Source of the DNA: G963556115 sp963677015
Lineage (GTDB): Bacteria; Planctomycetota; SZUA-567
Reading direction: 5' to 3'
Assembly (NCBI GenBank): GCA_963677015.1
Contig: OY781533.1
Coordinates: 2,914,001 to 2,978,000 of the forward strand
Length of the DNA: 64,000 nucleotides
This document shows, one piece after another, positions 51,586-60,423 of this stretch (its first letter is position 1; the number at the start of each line of letters is the position of its first letter). The position numbers and the translations under genes were made by a program. The notes below the pieces were generated by a model. It searched no databases. It was not told the DNA's origin and saw only the letters and a program-made list of their open reading frames with translations.

Positions 51586-52170
51586 CTACTTCCAGTTTGG
51601 ATTATCCACCACCTTATAGCCGTCCCCATCCTGCAGCACCAGTTTTCTGAAGCCTTTTTCCTTGATAGTACCGTAATCATGCCCGGCATCACCGCGAAAG
51701 ACATAGAAAGTAATCAGAGTCTCGGCAGCAGAGAGATTGATGCTGCGGTGCGCATAACGCCCCGGTACGTAAACAGCCTGCCCCGGGCGCATCTCCTTAT
51801 ACATAACATCACCTTCAGGGCTCTCCATCAGCATCATGCCGTAGCCGGCCTGACAGTAATAGATCTCAGCGGTATCCAGAATAGTGTGAAAATGCCCGTT
51901 GGTCATATGAAACTCACCGTTTACCGCCCCGGGATAAAGAATACTGGTACCGAAAGCCAGATCAGATTCCTTCTCCGGCACACCCATCTCATAAAACCGG
52001 TAGATCAGCCCGTTCCCTTCCTGCTCCAGCTGCTGGCGTGCCGCCTCATCGTAATACATATTCTTCATATCAGAATAACGGCGCTCCAGAGCCTGCTTCT
52101 CCTTGCAGTCCGCAAGTCCGGTAACCGGGTCAAACCCTACAGGTCTTTCAACATAAAATTGCAATGACAT
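51586..52170 (-). CDS. Cupin-type glucose-6-phosphate isomerase family protein
   Basis: 194 aa. The metal-binding set of cupin phosphoglucose isomerase is present: H93 and H95 in GHFHTILDT, E102 in AEIYY, H141 in PGRYAHRSIN. In this family the site interconverts glucose-6-P and fructose-6-P; here, among sugar-acid enzymes, a different sugar phosphate is possible. AAGGAG lies five bases before the ATG. It sits 55 bases after the AroE-like gene. Confidence 0.88.
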   Translation of the reverse strand: MSLQFYVERPVGFDPVTGLADCKEKQALERRYSDMKNMYYDEAARQQLEQEGNGLIYRFYEMGVPEKESDLAFGTSILYPGAVNGEFHMTNGHFHTILDTAEIYYCQAGYGMMLMESPEGDVMYKEMRPGQAVYVPGRYAHRSINLSAAETLITFYVFRGDAGHDYGTIKEKGFRKLVLQDGDGYKVVDNPNWK

Positions 52171-52225
52171 CTTTACTCCTTCGTATTAAAAATCAAAAAT
52201 TCTGCTTTCTATGCATGGTCAAATA

Positions 52226-53176
52226 CTAGCTGCGGGTAGAAGCAGCTAGCTCAGACAGCTTGTCAAATTCCGGACCGCTGGTAGGAATATCAATATGAAA
52301 TACCTCGGCAATCACCCGGGTCCAGCCATGAATAAAGTAAACCCAGCCGTCTTCGATACGCAGTCCTTTAGCCTGCTGCTGCGCTCTGGCCTGATCAAGA
52401 AAGACCAGATCCCCACGGTAGTTGAAGTCCCAGACAATCGCATTCTCAGGAAACTCTACTGCGAAGGTTAGCGGTGAACCCGGGCGGTCCTTACCCAGAC
52501 CAGTTGCATTCACGACAACCGAACCCTTTTTCAATCTGGCCACAACCGCATCGTTCTCCTCCGGACTTGGAGCCAGAACATACTCAAATGCAATATCGGT
52601 ACCGAGCTTTTTATGTATCTGCTCCATCTCCTCCAGACGCGGTTTACTGCGATTACTGATAATCACTCTGCCGGGAACAATACCACCGGATTTTTTCTTA
52701 TTGATAAGAAATAGTGTCAAAGCCAGAGAAGAACCACCGGCACCGAGAATATGCAGATCAGCCCCACTTGCAGTCCAGTATTCATCCTCGACAATCGCCT
52801 CCAGCGAAAGACCGCTGGTGATCGGATCTTTCGCATGCGCCCAGAGCTTATCTCCGCGCTTTGAAATAGAGCTAGCCTCTTCCAGCAAGCGGGCATATTC
52901 ACCCATCTCTTCAAACTCATCCTTGCAGGCTTTGAGCAGATCCAGCTTATGCGTTGTTACCAGTGCTCCTAGAGAGAGCGGATCATTCTTGATGAATTTA
53001 ACCGCTTCCAGATAGAGTTCAGGAGCTGAATGAGGCTCGAAATCAAATCCCTTGATAACCGCATCTAGTTTCAGATGCTCCGCCCATTTCGGGAATACCT
53101 TCATAATTGAGGACTTACCGGTTGTCACCCCGATGAAATACATTGTTCGTTCTTTTGCAGCAGTATAGTCATTCAT
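52226..53176 (-). CDS. Shikimate dehydrogenase-like (AroE family) oxidoreductase
   Basis: 316 aa from the ATG at 53176 (AGGAG nine bases upstream; the ATG at 53185 is too close). N-terminal substrate domain with SLGALVTTHKLDLLKACKDEF, a dinucleotide fold LHILGAGGSSLALTLFL, and VVVNATGLGKDRPGSP, as in AroE/quinate dehydrogenases. No other aromatic-pathway gene is nearby and the usual TDGxG loop is altered (AKDPITSGLSLE), so a catabolic polyol or keto-acid substrate is likelier than shikimate. First gene of its operon, regulated from 53219-53293. Confidence 0.88.
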   Translation of the reverse strand: MNDYTAAKERTMYFIGVTTGKSSIMKVFPKWAEHLKLDAVIKGFDFEPHSAPELYLEAVKFIKNDPLSLGALVTTHKLDLLKACKDEFEEMGEYARLLEEASSISKRGDKLWAHAKDPITSGLSLEAIVEDEYWTASGADLHILGAGGSSLALTLFLINKKKSGGIVPGRVIISNRSKPRLEEMEQIHKKLGTDIAFEYVLAPSPEENDAVVARLKKGSVVVNATGLGKDRPGSPLTFAVEFPENAIVWDFNYRGDLVFLDQARAQQQAKGLRIEDGWVYFIHGWTRVIAEVFHIDIPTSGPEFDKLSELAASTRS

Positions 53177-53218
53177 GTAACGCATCTCCTTTATTATTGT
53201 TTATTATTTTATATTAGC

Positions 53219-53247
53219 AATTTATAACACTAAATGATAATAGTCAA
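53219..53247 (-). promoter_or_regulatory. Promoter of the aroE-like operon
   Basis: On the minus strand TTGACT (53247-53242), then TAAATT (53224-53219) after 17 bases or TATAAA after 15. Operator copy 1 fills the spacer. Confidence 0.65.
53231..53242 (+). promoter_or_regulatory. Candidate operator TAAATGATAATA, copy 1
   Basis: Exact 12-base repeat lying inside the spacer of the minus-strand promoter. Confidence 0.65.
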
Positions 53248-53266
53248 GAATTTTTTTATAAAAAAT

Positions 53267-53294
53267 TTGACTTAACGAAAATAAATGATAATAT
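53267..53294 (+). promoter_or_regulatory. Promoter of the KDPG-aldolase operon
   Basis: TTGACT (53267-53272), 16-base spacer, TAATAT (53289-53294). Operator copy 2 overlaps the -10. Confidence 0.65.
53282..53293 (+). promoter_or_regulatory. Candidate operator TAAATGATAATA, copy 2
   Basis: Exact copy, same orientation as copy 1, 51 bases away, overlapping the plus-strand -10. Confidence 0.65.
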
Positions 53295-53409
53295 ACATAA
53301 GGACACAGGCAAGAGCAATAGGCACAATTACTCTATATATAGCAGCAAACACCCCATTATTAAAAGAAATTAGCCACAATTACAACAACGACAATCATTT
53401 GTTTTTATT

Positions 53410-53421
53410 TATTATCATTTA
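53410..53421 (-). promoter_or_regulatory. Candidate operator TAAATGATAATA, copy 3 (inverted)
   Basis: Exact copy on the minus strand, in the leader about 24 bases before the aldolase start. Confidence 0.6.
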
Positions 53422-53444
53422 TTATTAATTACAGGAAAGAAAAA

Positions 53445-54074
53445 ATGCTTGAACAGATTAAAAATGAAAAAATCGTCCCGGTAGTAAAAATAGATAATGT
53501 TGAGTCCGCTCTGCCACTGGCAGAAGCACTACTCAGAGGCGGGATCAAAGTCATGGAGATCACCTACCGCACTCAAGCGGCAGAGGGTGCCATCAAGGCC
53601 ATTTCCAAAGAATTTCCTGAGGTCATTCTTGGAGCTGGCACCATTCTCACCCTTGACCAGCTTGAAAGTGCGGCTGCAGCCGGCGCCGCCTTCACCGTAT
53701 CTCCAGGCTTCAACCCCAAGACCGTAGAAGCTGCCCTCTCCAAAGGCATAACCATTATCCCGGGAGTCACCTCTCCTTCACTGGTTGAGCAGGCTATGAA
53801 CTACGGGCTGACAACACTGAAATTCTTTCCAGCCTCACTCGCCGGAGGTATACCAATGCTCAAGACCTTTAATACCGTATACCCAATGGTAAACTTTATG
53901 CCTACAGGCGGTCTGAATAATGACAATTTCCTCGACTACCTCAGCCTCTCAAACGTATTGGCTATCGGCGGCAGCTGGATGGTAAAGCCCTCACTCATAG
54001 ACGAGAAAAACTTTGCTGAAATCACCCGCCTCTCGCAGGCAGCCAGAGACAAAGTAACCGCCGGCAATCTCTAA
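53445..54074 (+). CDS. KDPG/KHG aldolase family protein
   Basis: 209 aa. Class-I aldolase TIM barrel with E38 in VMEITYRT, R42, and the Schiff-base Lys K126 in TLKFFPA. It should split a 2-keto-3-deoxy (phospho)sugar acid into pyruvate and an aldehyde, the end step of an Entner-Doudoroff-like route. First gene of the plus-strand operon of locus C, under operator copies 2 and 3. TACAGGAAAG precedes the ATG. Confidence 0.94.
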   Translation: MLEQIKNEKIVPVVKIDNVESALPLAEALLRGGIKVMEITYRTQAAEGAIKAISKEFPEVILGAGTILTLDQLESAAAAGAAFTVSPGFNPKTVEAALSKGITIIPGVTSPSLVEQAMNYGLTTLKFFPASLAGGIPMLKTFNTVYPMVNFMPTGGLNNDNFLDYLSLSNVLAIGGSWMVKPSLIDEKNFAEITRLSQAARDKVTAGNL

Positions 54075-54133
54075 TAGAAAACAGCTTAATAAAGTAAATA
54101 CTCAACAGTCAAAATTAAATAAAGGAAAACAGT

Positions 54134-55153
54134 ATGCACGAAAAAGTAAATATCTGCGTCATCGGCAGTGGCCGTGCGGGCATGATCCACGCCCGTAACT
54201 TCGCCCGCTCCATCAGCGACGGTCAACTGGTGGCAATGGTTGATCCGGTAGAGGAAGCGGCAAAAAAAGCCTGCTCAGAACTTGGACTCAGCAAATACTA
54301 TCTCGATTATCAGGACGCTCTCGCTGATGACAGCATTGACGGCATCGTCGTTGTCACCCCTACCGTGTACCACCGTGAGATTGTCGAAGCCGCAGCCAGA
54401 GCCGGCAAGCATATCCTCTGCGAAAAACCGATGGCTATGGATGAGCAGGAGTGCCGACAGATGATCAGCACCGTTGAAGAATGCGGAGTCAAGATGCAGC
54501 TGGCGTTCATGCGCCGTTTCGACGAGAGCTTTGAATACGCCAAAGAACGGATTGACGGCGGCGAGATCGGTGAGGTCGTCGCAGTTAAATCAGTAACCCA
54601 CGGCCCAAGCATCCCCAAAGAATGGATGTATGATATCAAGAAGAGTAACGGGCCGCTGGCGGAAGTGAGCAGCCACGACATCGACGCTCTGCACTGGTTC
54701 TCCGGCAGCTATATCAAAGAGGTCTATGCCATCGCCGGAAACTACCGCTGCCCGGACGCAAAGGAGAAATATCCGGACTTCTACGACAACGTGCTTATGA
54801 ACTGCCGCTTCAAGTCCGGAGCGCAGGGTCTGGTGGACGGGGCGCAGGGAGTGCTCTACGGCTATGATTCGCGGGTTGAGATACTCGGCACCAGAGGCAT
54901 CATTCATGTCGGCAAAAATAACAATTACAATGTTCTCTGCTGCGGCACCGACGGCATCAGTACCCCATTTGTAAAGAGCTGGCAAAACCTCTTTATCGAT
55001 GCCTATAAACGCGAGGACCAGCACTTTGTAGACTGTATCCGCAACGATCAGACACCACGGGTTACCGGCCGTGACGGCCTTGAATGTGTCAAGGTGGTAA
55101 ATGCCGGCAACAAATCAATTATCGAAAAGAAACCTGTTATTATAGAGGAGTAG
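54134..55153 (+). CDS. Gfo/Idh/MocA family oxidoreductase (inositol 2-dehydrogenase-like)
   Basis: 339 aa. NAD-binding ICVIGSGRAGMIHARNFARS, catalytic CEKPMAMDEQEC, and PLAEVSSHDIDALHWFSGS with the conserved Asp/His pair. Typical length for inositol 2-dehydrogenases and related sugar dehydrogenases. AAAGGA precedes the ATG; the zinc dehydrogenase starts six bases after its stop, so the two dehydrogenases are co-translated. Confidence 0.92.
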   Translation: MHEKVNICVIGSGRAGMIHARNFARSISDGQLVAMVDPVEEAAKKACSELGLSKYYLDYQDALADDSIDGIVVVTPTVYHREIVEAAARAGKHILCEKPMAMDEQECRQMISTVEECGVKMQLAFMRRFDESFEYAKERIDGGEIGEVVAVKSVTHGPSIPKEWMYDIKKSNGPLAEVSSHDIDALHWFSGSYIKEVYAIAGNYRCPDAKEKYPDFYDNVLMNCRFKSGAQGLVDGAQGVLYGYDSRVEILGTRGIIHVGKNNNYNVLCCGTDGISTPFVKSWQNLFIDAYKREDQHFVDCIRNDQTPRVTGRDGLECVKVVNAGNKSIIEKKPVIIEE

Positions 55154-55158
55154 ACCAG

Positions 55159-56196
55159 ATGAAAGCAGCAAGATTATACGACAAGGAAACCATAAAAATT
55201 GAAGATATACCGGTTCCGCAGATCAATGATGACGAAGTACTGCTCAAAACCGGAGCCGCCTTCATCTGCGGCACCGATGTCCGTTTCTTCAAAAACGGCA
55301 AGCCAAACTCCGGCTCTGAACCAGTAGTACTCGGACACGAATTCGCCGGTACCATTGAGAAGGTCGGCAAGAATGTCACCGGCTACACTCCGGGGATGCG
55401 TGTTGCCGTCGCTCCGAATTACGGCTGCGGCACCTGCAACCAGTGTGTCAGCGGTGACAGCCACCTCTGCCGCCAGTCAGAAGCGATCGGAGTTACTATC
55501 GACGGCGGTTTCGCCGAGTATATCCGCATACCGGCTCCGGCAGTACGTCAGGGCAACATCAGTCCGCTGAGTGAAAGTATCAGTTTCGCGGAAGCCGCAC
55601 TTGCCGAGCCCCTCTCCTGCGTCTACAACGCCTATGAGAAGGTCGGAGTCTACCCGGGTGACACCGTACTGGTAATCGGTGCCGGACCAATAGGACTCAT
55701 GCATGCCCGGATGGCCTTTCTCGCCGGAGCGGCAAAGGTCTATATCAACGACCTCAGCAGCGAACGTCTGGAGATTGCCCGCAGGCTTATTCCTGATATC
55801 ATCGCCATGCCGGCAGATGACTTTGAACAGAAATTCAACGAAGCCACCGGTGGCGAGCTGGCAAATGTCGTTATCACCGCAGCTTCCGCGGCTCCGATTC
55901 AGCAGATGGCGTTCCGCCTCGCCGGACTCAACGGCCGGATAATGTTCTTCGGCGGACTGCCCAAAGGAAAATCCGAGGTACTGCTGGACACCAATGAAAT
56001 ACACTACAAACTGCTGAGCGTCTGCGGTACCACCAGACAGAGCCTCAGACAGTACCGGCACTGCATCAGACTGATTGAAAGCGGCAGAATAGCGGTAAAA
56101 GATCTAATAACCGCCAGTGCTGATCTTGACGGCATCAGCGAGATCATCAGCAATGTCGCCGCCGGCAAGGGACTGAAGAGTTCTATCCAGTTTTAA
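55159..56196 (+). CDS. Zinc-dependent alcohol/polyol dehydrogenase
   Basis: 345 aa from the ATG at 55159 (GAGGAG upstream). Catalytic zinc ligands C37 and H60-E61, structural zinc cysteines C90, C93, C96, C104, and coenzyme fold VLVIGAGPIGLMHARMAF. Sorbitol/threonine-dehydrogenase branch of the MDR family. Oxidises a hydroxyl of the substrate of locus C. An inverted repeat at 56216-56282 lies after it. Confidence 0.93.
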   Translation: MKAARLYDKETIKIEDIPVPQINDDEVLLKTGAAFICGTDVRFFKNGKPNSGSEPVVLGHEFAGTIEKVGKNVTGYTPGMRVAVAPNYGCGTCNQCVSGDSHLCRQSEAIGVTIDGGFAEYIRIPAPAVRQGNISPLSESISFAEAALAEPLSCVYNAYEKVGVYPGDTVLVIGAGPIGLMHARMAFLAGAAKVYINDLSSERLEIARRLIPDIIAMPADDFEQKFNEATGGELANVVITAASAAPIQQMAFRLAGLNGRIMFFGGLPKGKSEVLLDTNEIHYKLLSVCGTTRQSLRQYRHCIRLIESGRIAVKDLITASADLDGISEIISNVAAGKGLKSSIQF

Positions 56197-56215
56197 CCTG
56201 AAAACAGCTACCTCC

Positions 56216-56282
56216 AGACAGCGGTATACTGCAGCAAACCCAACCGAAGCATAACCGACCAGAACAAACAATACCGCTGTCT
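56216..56282 (+). terminator. Inverted repeat after the zinc dehydrogenase gene
   Basis: AGACAGCGGTAT (56216-56227) and ATACCGCTGTCT (56271-56282), 12 perfect pairs with a 43-base loop, then ATTTCTTA. Possible terminator separating aldolase-dehydrogenase genes from the kinase-DeoR pair. Confidence 0.5.
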
Positions 56283-56429
56283 ATTTCTTACTGCAGCAGA
56301 CCGCTGCCGGAAACTGACACCCGGGATATTTTATCCGGTATCCCAGACAAAGAAAAATAGTATTTTTACCGTATATCCGTATAATTTAATCTCTGCCCCC
56401 ACGGCGGAGAATCTTGATAAAGGAATATC

Positions 56430-57938
56430 ATGAATCAGCAAATGTTATTGGGTGTGGATATAGGCACACAAGGGGTAAAGACCTCATTATTCACTGTCGG
56501 CGGCGACTGCCTGCACAGCGCGTTTTTCCCGTCCCAACTGCACCAGCCGGAACCGGGTATAACCGAAGAGGACCCGGAATTCCAGCTCGCATCCGTCTGC
56601 AAAGGCATCAAGGAATGTATCCAGAACGCCGGTACGGACAATCCGGAGATACTCTGTCTGGCAATTGACGGACAGATGGCAGGTATCATCGGCATAGACC
56701 ATAACGGCCTCGCTGTCACTCCCTATGATTCATGGCTTGACACCCGCTGCACCCCGTACATCAAACTGCTGAAAAAAGAGGCAGAAACCGAGATCCTCTC
56801 CAAGACCGGGAACACACCGAGTTTTAACCACGGCCCGAAAATCCTCTGGTGGCAGCATGAACGTCCGGAAGTCTACGATAAAATCGCCAGCTTTGTCCAG
56901 CCCGGCGGCTACGCGGCAATGCGTCTATGCGGACTGACAGCCAAAGATGCCTTTATCGACAGAACCTACCTGCATTTCTCCGGTTTTGCCGACAATCAGA
57001 GTGCGGTCTGGGATAAAGGGCTCACCGAACATTTCAAGGTTGACATGAGCAAACTGCCGCAGATCACCGAGTCCACCCGGATTATCGGTGAAATGACTCC
57101 GGAGATGGCCAGAAACTGCGGTCTCACGCATCCGATAAAAGTTGCCGCAGGCTGCGGCGATACCGCGGCGTCCTTCCTCTCCTGCGGTGCGGTTGAAGAA
57201 GGTATCTGTGTCGATGTCGCCGGTACCGCCAGTGTCTTCGCCGCCACTGTAAAGGAATTCGCCTGTGACAGCAAAGAACAGGTAATGGGCTGCAGCGCTT
57301 CAGCAACCGCCGGACTCTGGCATCCTTACGCCTATATCAACGGCGGAGGAATGAATCTGGAGTGGTACATTGAAAAGATACTGGGAAGGGAGAAGAACGA
57401 TCCGCAGCGATTCAGCGACCTGCAGCCGGAGAAGCTCAATCCGTCAGATACCGATCCGCTATTTATTCCGCATATGGCCGGACGGGTAACCCCGGCCATG
57501 CCGGAACTGCGCGGCACCTTTGCCGGACTGACCTGGAACCACACACGTCAGGATATGTTCATGGCTATTCTTGAGAGTGTGGCTCTGGAATACGGTGTCT
57601 ACTATAACGCTCTGCAGGGGATGTACCCGAATCTGCAGCTGCGCGATACCCGTATCACCGGCGGCGGCGAATCCAGCCGCATCTGGAAAGAGATCAAATC
57701 CGCAATTCTGCAGACCCCTCTTACCGCGATTACCCCGTCATACGGGGCACCGATGGGTTCTGCGATAATAGCCGGCTGCGCCTGCGGGGTCTTCCCGAAC
57801 ACCAAGGCCGCAACCGACAGCTGGATCACCCTGAAAGACTCGATTCAGGCCGATCCCCGCCTGTACCCCCATTATCAGCGGCGTGTCACCATGTATAAAA
57901 AACTGATAGACAACCTTGACAGTTTTTACTCTATATAG
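56430..57938 (+). CDS. FGGY family carbohydrate kinase
   Basis: 502 aa. N-terminal LLGVDIGTQGVKTSLF (6-21), middle IAGCGDTAASFLSCG-like AAGCGDTAASFLSCGAV and DVAGTASVFA, and C-terminal ITGGGESSRIWKEIKSAILQTP. Xylulokinase/gluconokinase-like; only distantly similar to the FGGY kinase at 22503. Probably phosphorylates the sugar acid or ketose handled by locus C. AAAGGA lies before the ATG. It precedes the DeoR gene by 65 bases. Confidence 0.92.
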   Translation: MNQQMLLGVDIGTQGVKTSLFTVGGDCLHSAFFPSQLHQPEPGITEEDPEFQLASVCKGIKECIQNAGTDNPEILCLAIDGQMAGIIGIDHNGLAVTPYDSWLDTRCTPYIKLLKKEAETEILSKTGNTPSFNHGPKILWWQHERPEVYDKIASFVQPGGYAAMRLCGLTAKDAFIDRTYLHFSGFADNQSAVWDKGLTEHFKVDMSKLPQITESTRIIGEMTPEMARNCGLTHPIKVAAGCGDTAASFLSCGAVEEGICVDVAGTASVFAATVKEFACDSKEQVMGCSASATAGLWHPYAYINGGGMNLEWYIEKILGREKNDPQRFSDLQPEKLNPSDTDPLFIPHMAGRVTPAMPELRGTFAGLTWNHTRQDMFMAILESVALEYGVYYNALQGMYPNLQLRDTRITGGGESSRIWKEIKSAILQTPLTAITPSYGAPMGSAIIAGCACGVFPNTKAATDSWITLKDSIQADPRLYPHYQRRVTMYKKLIDNLDSFYSI

Positions 57939-58003
57939 AGAATGATATACAGCTTTAATAACCGCAGCATGTACCGACGCCGGTGCAGATAAGGAATAAT
58001 ACC

Positions 58004-58804
58004 ATGAATTCTAATGCAAATGATGCGGAGAGGGTTCTGTTTGCCGAAGAACGGAAGAAAAAACTGGTAGAGTTTATTACCAGCCACCGCCGCGTTACCG
58101 TCCCGGAACTCTGCGATAATTTTTCTGTATCCAGTGCCACGATCCGTAATGACCTGCGTGAACTTGACGAAGCAGGTCTGATAACCCGCACCCATGGCGG
58201 CGCGATAAAGAAATCACAGACCAGCTTTGAGACTGTAATTGACAACCGGGCGCAGAATAATCCCGAAGGCAAGAACTATACCGCCGAACTGGCGCTGGAG
58301 GACATCAAGGATAATGACACTATCATCCTTGATGCCGGCACTACCACCCAGGCACTGGCGCGGCTGCTCTACCAGCGCAAGAACATCTCGGTGGTGACCA
58401 ATGACTTTAAAATAGCCTCCATCCTCGAAAACAACGAGTATGACTGCGAGGTCTATTTCATCGGCGGGCTGCTGCGCAAAGGATTTCACTGCACCGTGGT
58501 AAACGGCATGCTCTCCATGCTCGACTCACTCTCTGTGGATAAAGCCTTTATGGGGGCGAACTCCTTCTCGGTCAAAAAAGGCGCCGGTACCCCGGACATG
58601 ACCCAGGCCGAGATCAAGAAACAGATGATCGAGATCGCCAACAAGGTTATAATACTCTGTGACAGCAGCAAACTGGAGACCGATTCCTTCGTGACCTTCG
58701 CCCGTCCGGAACAGGTTGATCTTCTGGTCACCGACAGTATCAGTGCCGAAGTAATGCAGCTCTACAATGACAAGGACATCTGCGTCAAATCCAAAAACAT
58801 CTGA
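58004..58804 (+). CDS. DeoR family transcriptional regulator
   Basis: 266 aa from the ATG at 58004 (AAGG nine bases upstream; the GTG at 57983 lacks a site). Helix-turn-helix VTVPELCDNFSVSSATIRND (about 31-50), then the DeoR-C domain: ILDAGTTTQALARLL and DKAFMGANSFSVKKG. The likely regulator of locus C, so TAAATGATAATA is a candidate target. A terminator follows. Confidence 0.92.
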   Translation: MNSNANDAERVLFAEERKKKLVEFITSHRRVTVPELCDNFSVSSATIRNDLRELDEAGLITRTHGGAIKKSQTSFETVIDNRAQNNPEGKNYTAELALEDIKDNDTIILDAGTTTQALARLLYQRKNISVVTNDFKIASILENNEYDCEVYFIGGLLRKGFHCTVVNGMLSMLDSLSVDKAFMGANSFSVKKGAGTPDMTQAEIKKQMIEIANKVIILCDSSKLETDSFVTFARPEQVDLLVTDSISAEVMQLYNDKDICVKSKNI

Positions 58805-58837
58805 GCGCATATAACGTTGTAACGCTACTGCTTTACC

Positions 58838-58876
58838 CTCAGCCCGCACCTGTATAATCCGGGCTGAGTCTTTTAT
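58838..58876 (+). terminator. Terminator after the DeoR gene
   Basis: CTCAGCCCG (58838-58846) and CGGGCTGAG (58860-58868), 9 perfect pairs, then TCTTTTATT. Confidence 0.8.
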
Positions 58877-59014
58877 TGATAACCGCTCCCGCAGCCTGCT
58901 TATTTATAAAGTCACTCCCAGCCAACTCAAACTTCAGCAGAAAAATCATAATCAAACATCAAATACACATACGCTTTCAGTTACAAGATTATTATTAACA
59001 TATCATCATTATTC

Positions 59015-59045
59015 TTGACTTTTTTCACAATATTTACAATAATAT
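59015..59045 (+). promoter_or_regulatory. Promoter of the TSUP permease gene
   Basis: TTGACT (59015-59020) with TAATAT (59040-59045) after 19 bases or AATAAT after 17. Leader of about 28 bases; the ATG at 59079 has no clear ribosome site. Confidence 0.5.
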
Positions 59046-59078
59046 GTTAATGATTTCTTTTACTTACAAAATATACTA

Positions 59079-60119
59079 ATGAAAAGCAGAGACAAAACAC
59101 CTTATATTATTTTCGGAATAGTCGCAGTCATCTGGCTGCTCGCCTTCCCGTACTTCAAGGAAAGTTTCCTTAAAGAATACTCCTTTATGCCGTTGCTGGG
59201 GGTCGTTGCGGCCACCGTGGCCAATACTACACCCGCCGCTGCCGGCATTGTCTACTTCCCGGTACTTACCAAACTGCATATCAGCCCCTTCACCGCGTTC
59301 CAGTTCAGCCTGATCATTCAGGCATACGGTATGAGTCTCGGCACCTTCAAATGGTACCGGCTCAACAGCAAGCTCTTTCTCAAAAGCATCCTCCCAATCT
59401 GCATACTCGGAGGAATGACCGGAGTAACCCTCGGCATCACCGTCTTCCCACTCAAAAGCCCCGAGCTGCTGATCATAACCTTCAACACCGTAGCTTTTAT
59501 TTTCACACAGGTAGTATTCTTCTCGATTCTCTTCAAATGCCAGTATCCCAATATCACTCTGGATCTGACCCGTTCCCGGACCATGATACTGTTTTTCATC
59601 TCACTGATAGGCGGGATAATATCCGGCTGGATCGGCTTCGGTATTGACACCATATTTTATTTTATCCTCACAATCGGCTTCAAGGTCAATCCCGCCATTT
59701 CAATCGTGACCTCAATCTGCCTGATGGCAATTACCTCAATATTCGGGACGGTACTCAATATCATCTTCAACAACGTCCCCTTCGCCCTCTGGTACTCCGC
59801 CATCCCGGGAGTAACCATCGCCGGACTGTTTCTGGCCTCCTTTATCGCGGTCAAAATCGGGGCCAAGAATGTACTGCTGCTCTTCACCTTCTTCCTCTGT
59901 TCCGATTTCTTCCTTACGCTCTGGACACAGGATACCATCCCCATGAGCCAGGCGCTGCGTACCGGCATCACCTACGCCCTGGTCATCTATCTGCTGGCAA
60001 TACATGTGAAAATCTTCAAACAAGGGTACAGGGACATGACCGGAGCCCTCGGCGAATTCAAGGATCGACCGCCGGAGCCGTCAGCAGTTCCTGTCAAGAA
60101 AAAACCGCCGCAAAAATAA
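59079..60119 (+). CDS. TSUP/TauE-SafE family membrane transporter
   Basis: 346 aa, about 8-9 membrane helices in two halves. The TSUP-type motifs are VANTTPAAAGIVYFPVLTKLH in the first half and SLIGGIISGWIGFGIDTIFYF in the second. The family exports or imports small sulfur or organic anions. The C terminus is a soluble Pro/Lys-rich tail (DRPPEPSAVPVKKKPPQK). No Shine-Dalgarno is visible and the leader is short, so initiation may be weak or leaderless-like. Substrate unknown. Confidence 0.88.
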   Translation: MKSRDKTPYIIFGIVAVIWLLAFPYFKESFLKEYSFMPLLGVVAATVANTTPAAAGIVYFPVLTKLHISPFTAFQFSLIIQAYGMSLGTFKWYRLNSKLFLKSILPICILGGMTGVTLGITVFPLKSPELLIITFNTVAFIFTQVVFFSILFKCQYPNITLDLTRSRTMILFFISLIGGIISGWIGFGIDTIFYFILTIGFKVNPAISIVTSICLMAITSIFGTVLNIIFNNVPFALWYSAIPGVTIAGLFLASFIAVKIGAKNVLLLFTFFLCSDFFLTLWTQDTIPMSQALRTGITYALVIYLLAIHVKIFKQGYRDMTGALGEFKDRPPEPSAVPVKKKPPQK

Positions 60120-60423
60120 GGTCAGGCCGCGAGTAGCAACTACGCACAGCTACCTGTATTCCACTATTATACCATTAATAACATCTATCTTAAGCAGCCA
60201 AAGATACGATTATGTGTAATAAATATAATTGATTTATTTACTTGCAATCACGGAGCAATAAGAGTACGATTTTTAGAAAGAAAACAGGATATTAATTATA
60301 CATACCAATCCCCACAGGCACCTGTAAAACCGGCAATTGAGATATTCTGTAATAAATACTGAACAGCCGAGGTCATACTTGGATATGAATGCAATCTTTC
60401 TATACAAACAATAAAAGGACAAG

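Larger units (their letters stand above)
53177..53444. other. Divergent regulatory region of locus C
   Basis: Back-to-back promoters and three copies of TAAATGATAATA (see entries). The interval is otherwise AT-rich with no gene. Confidence 0.75.
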
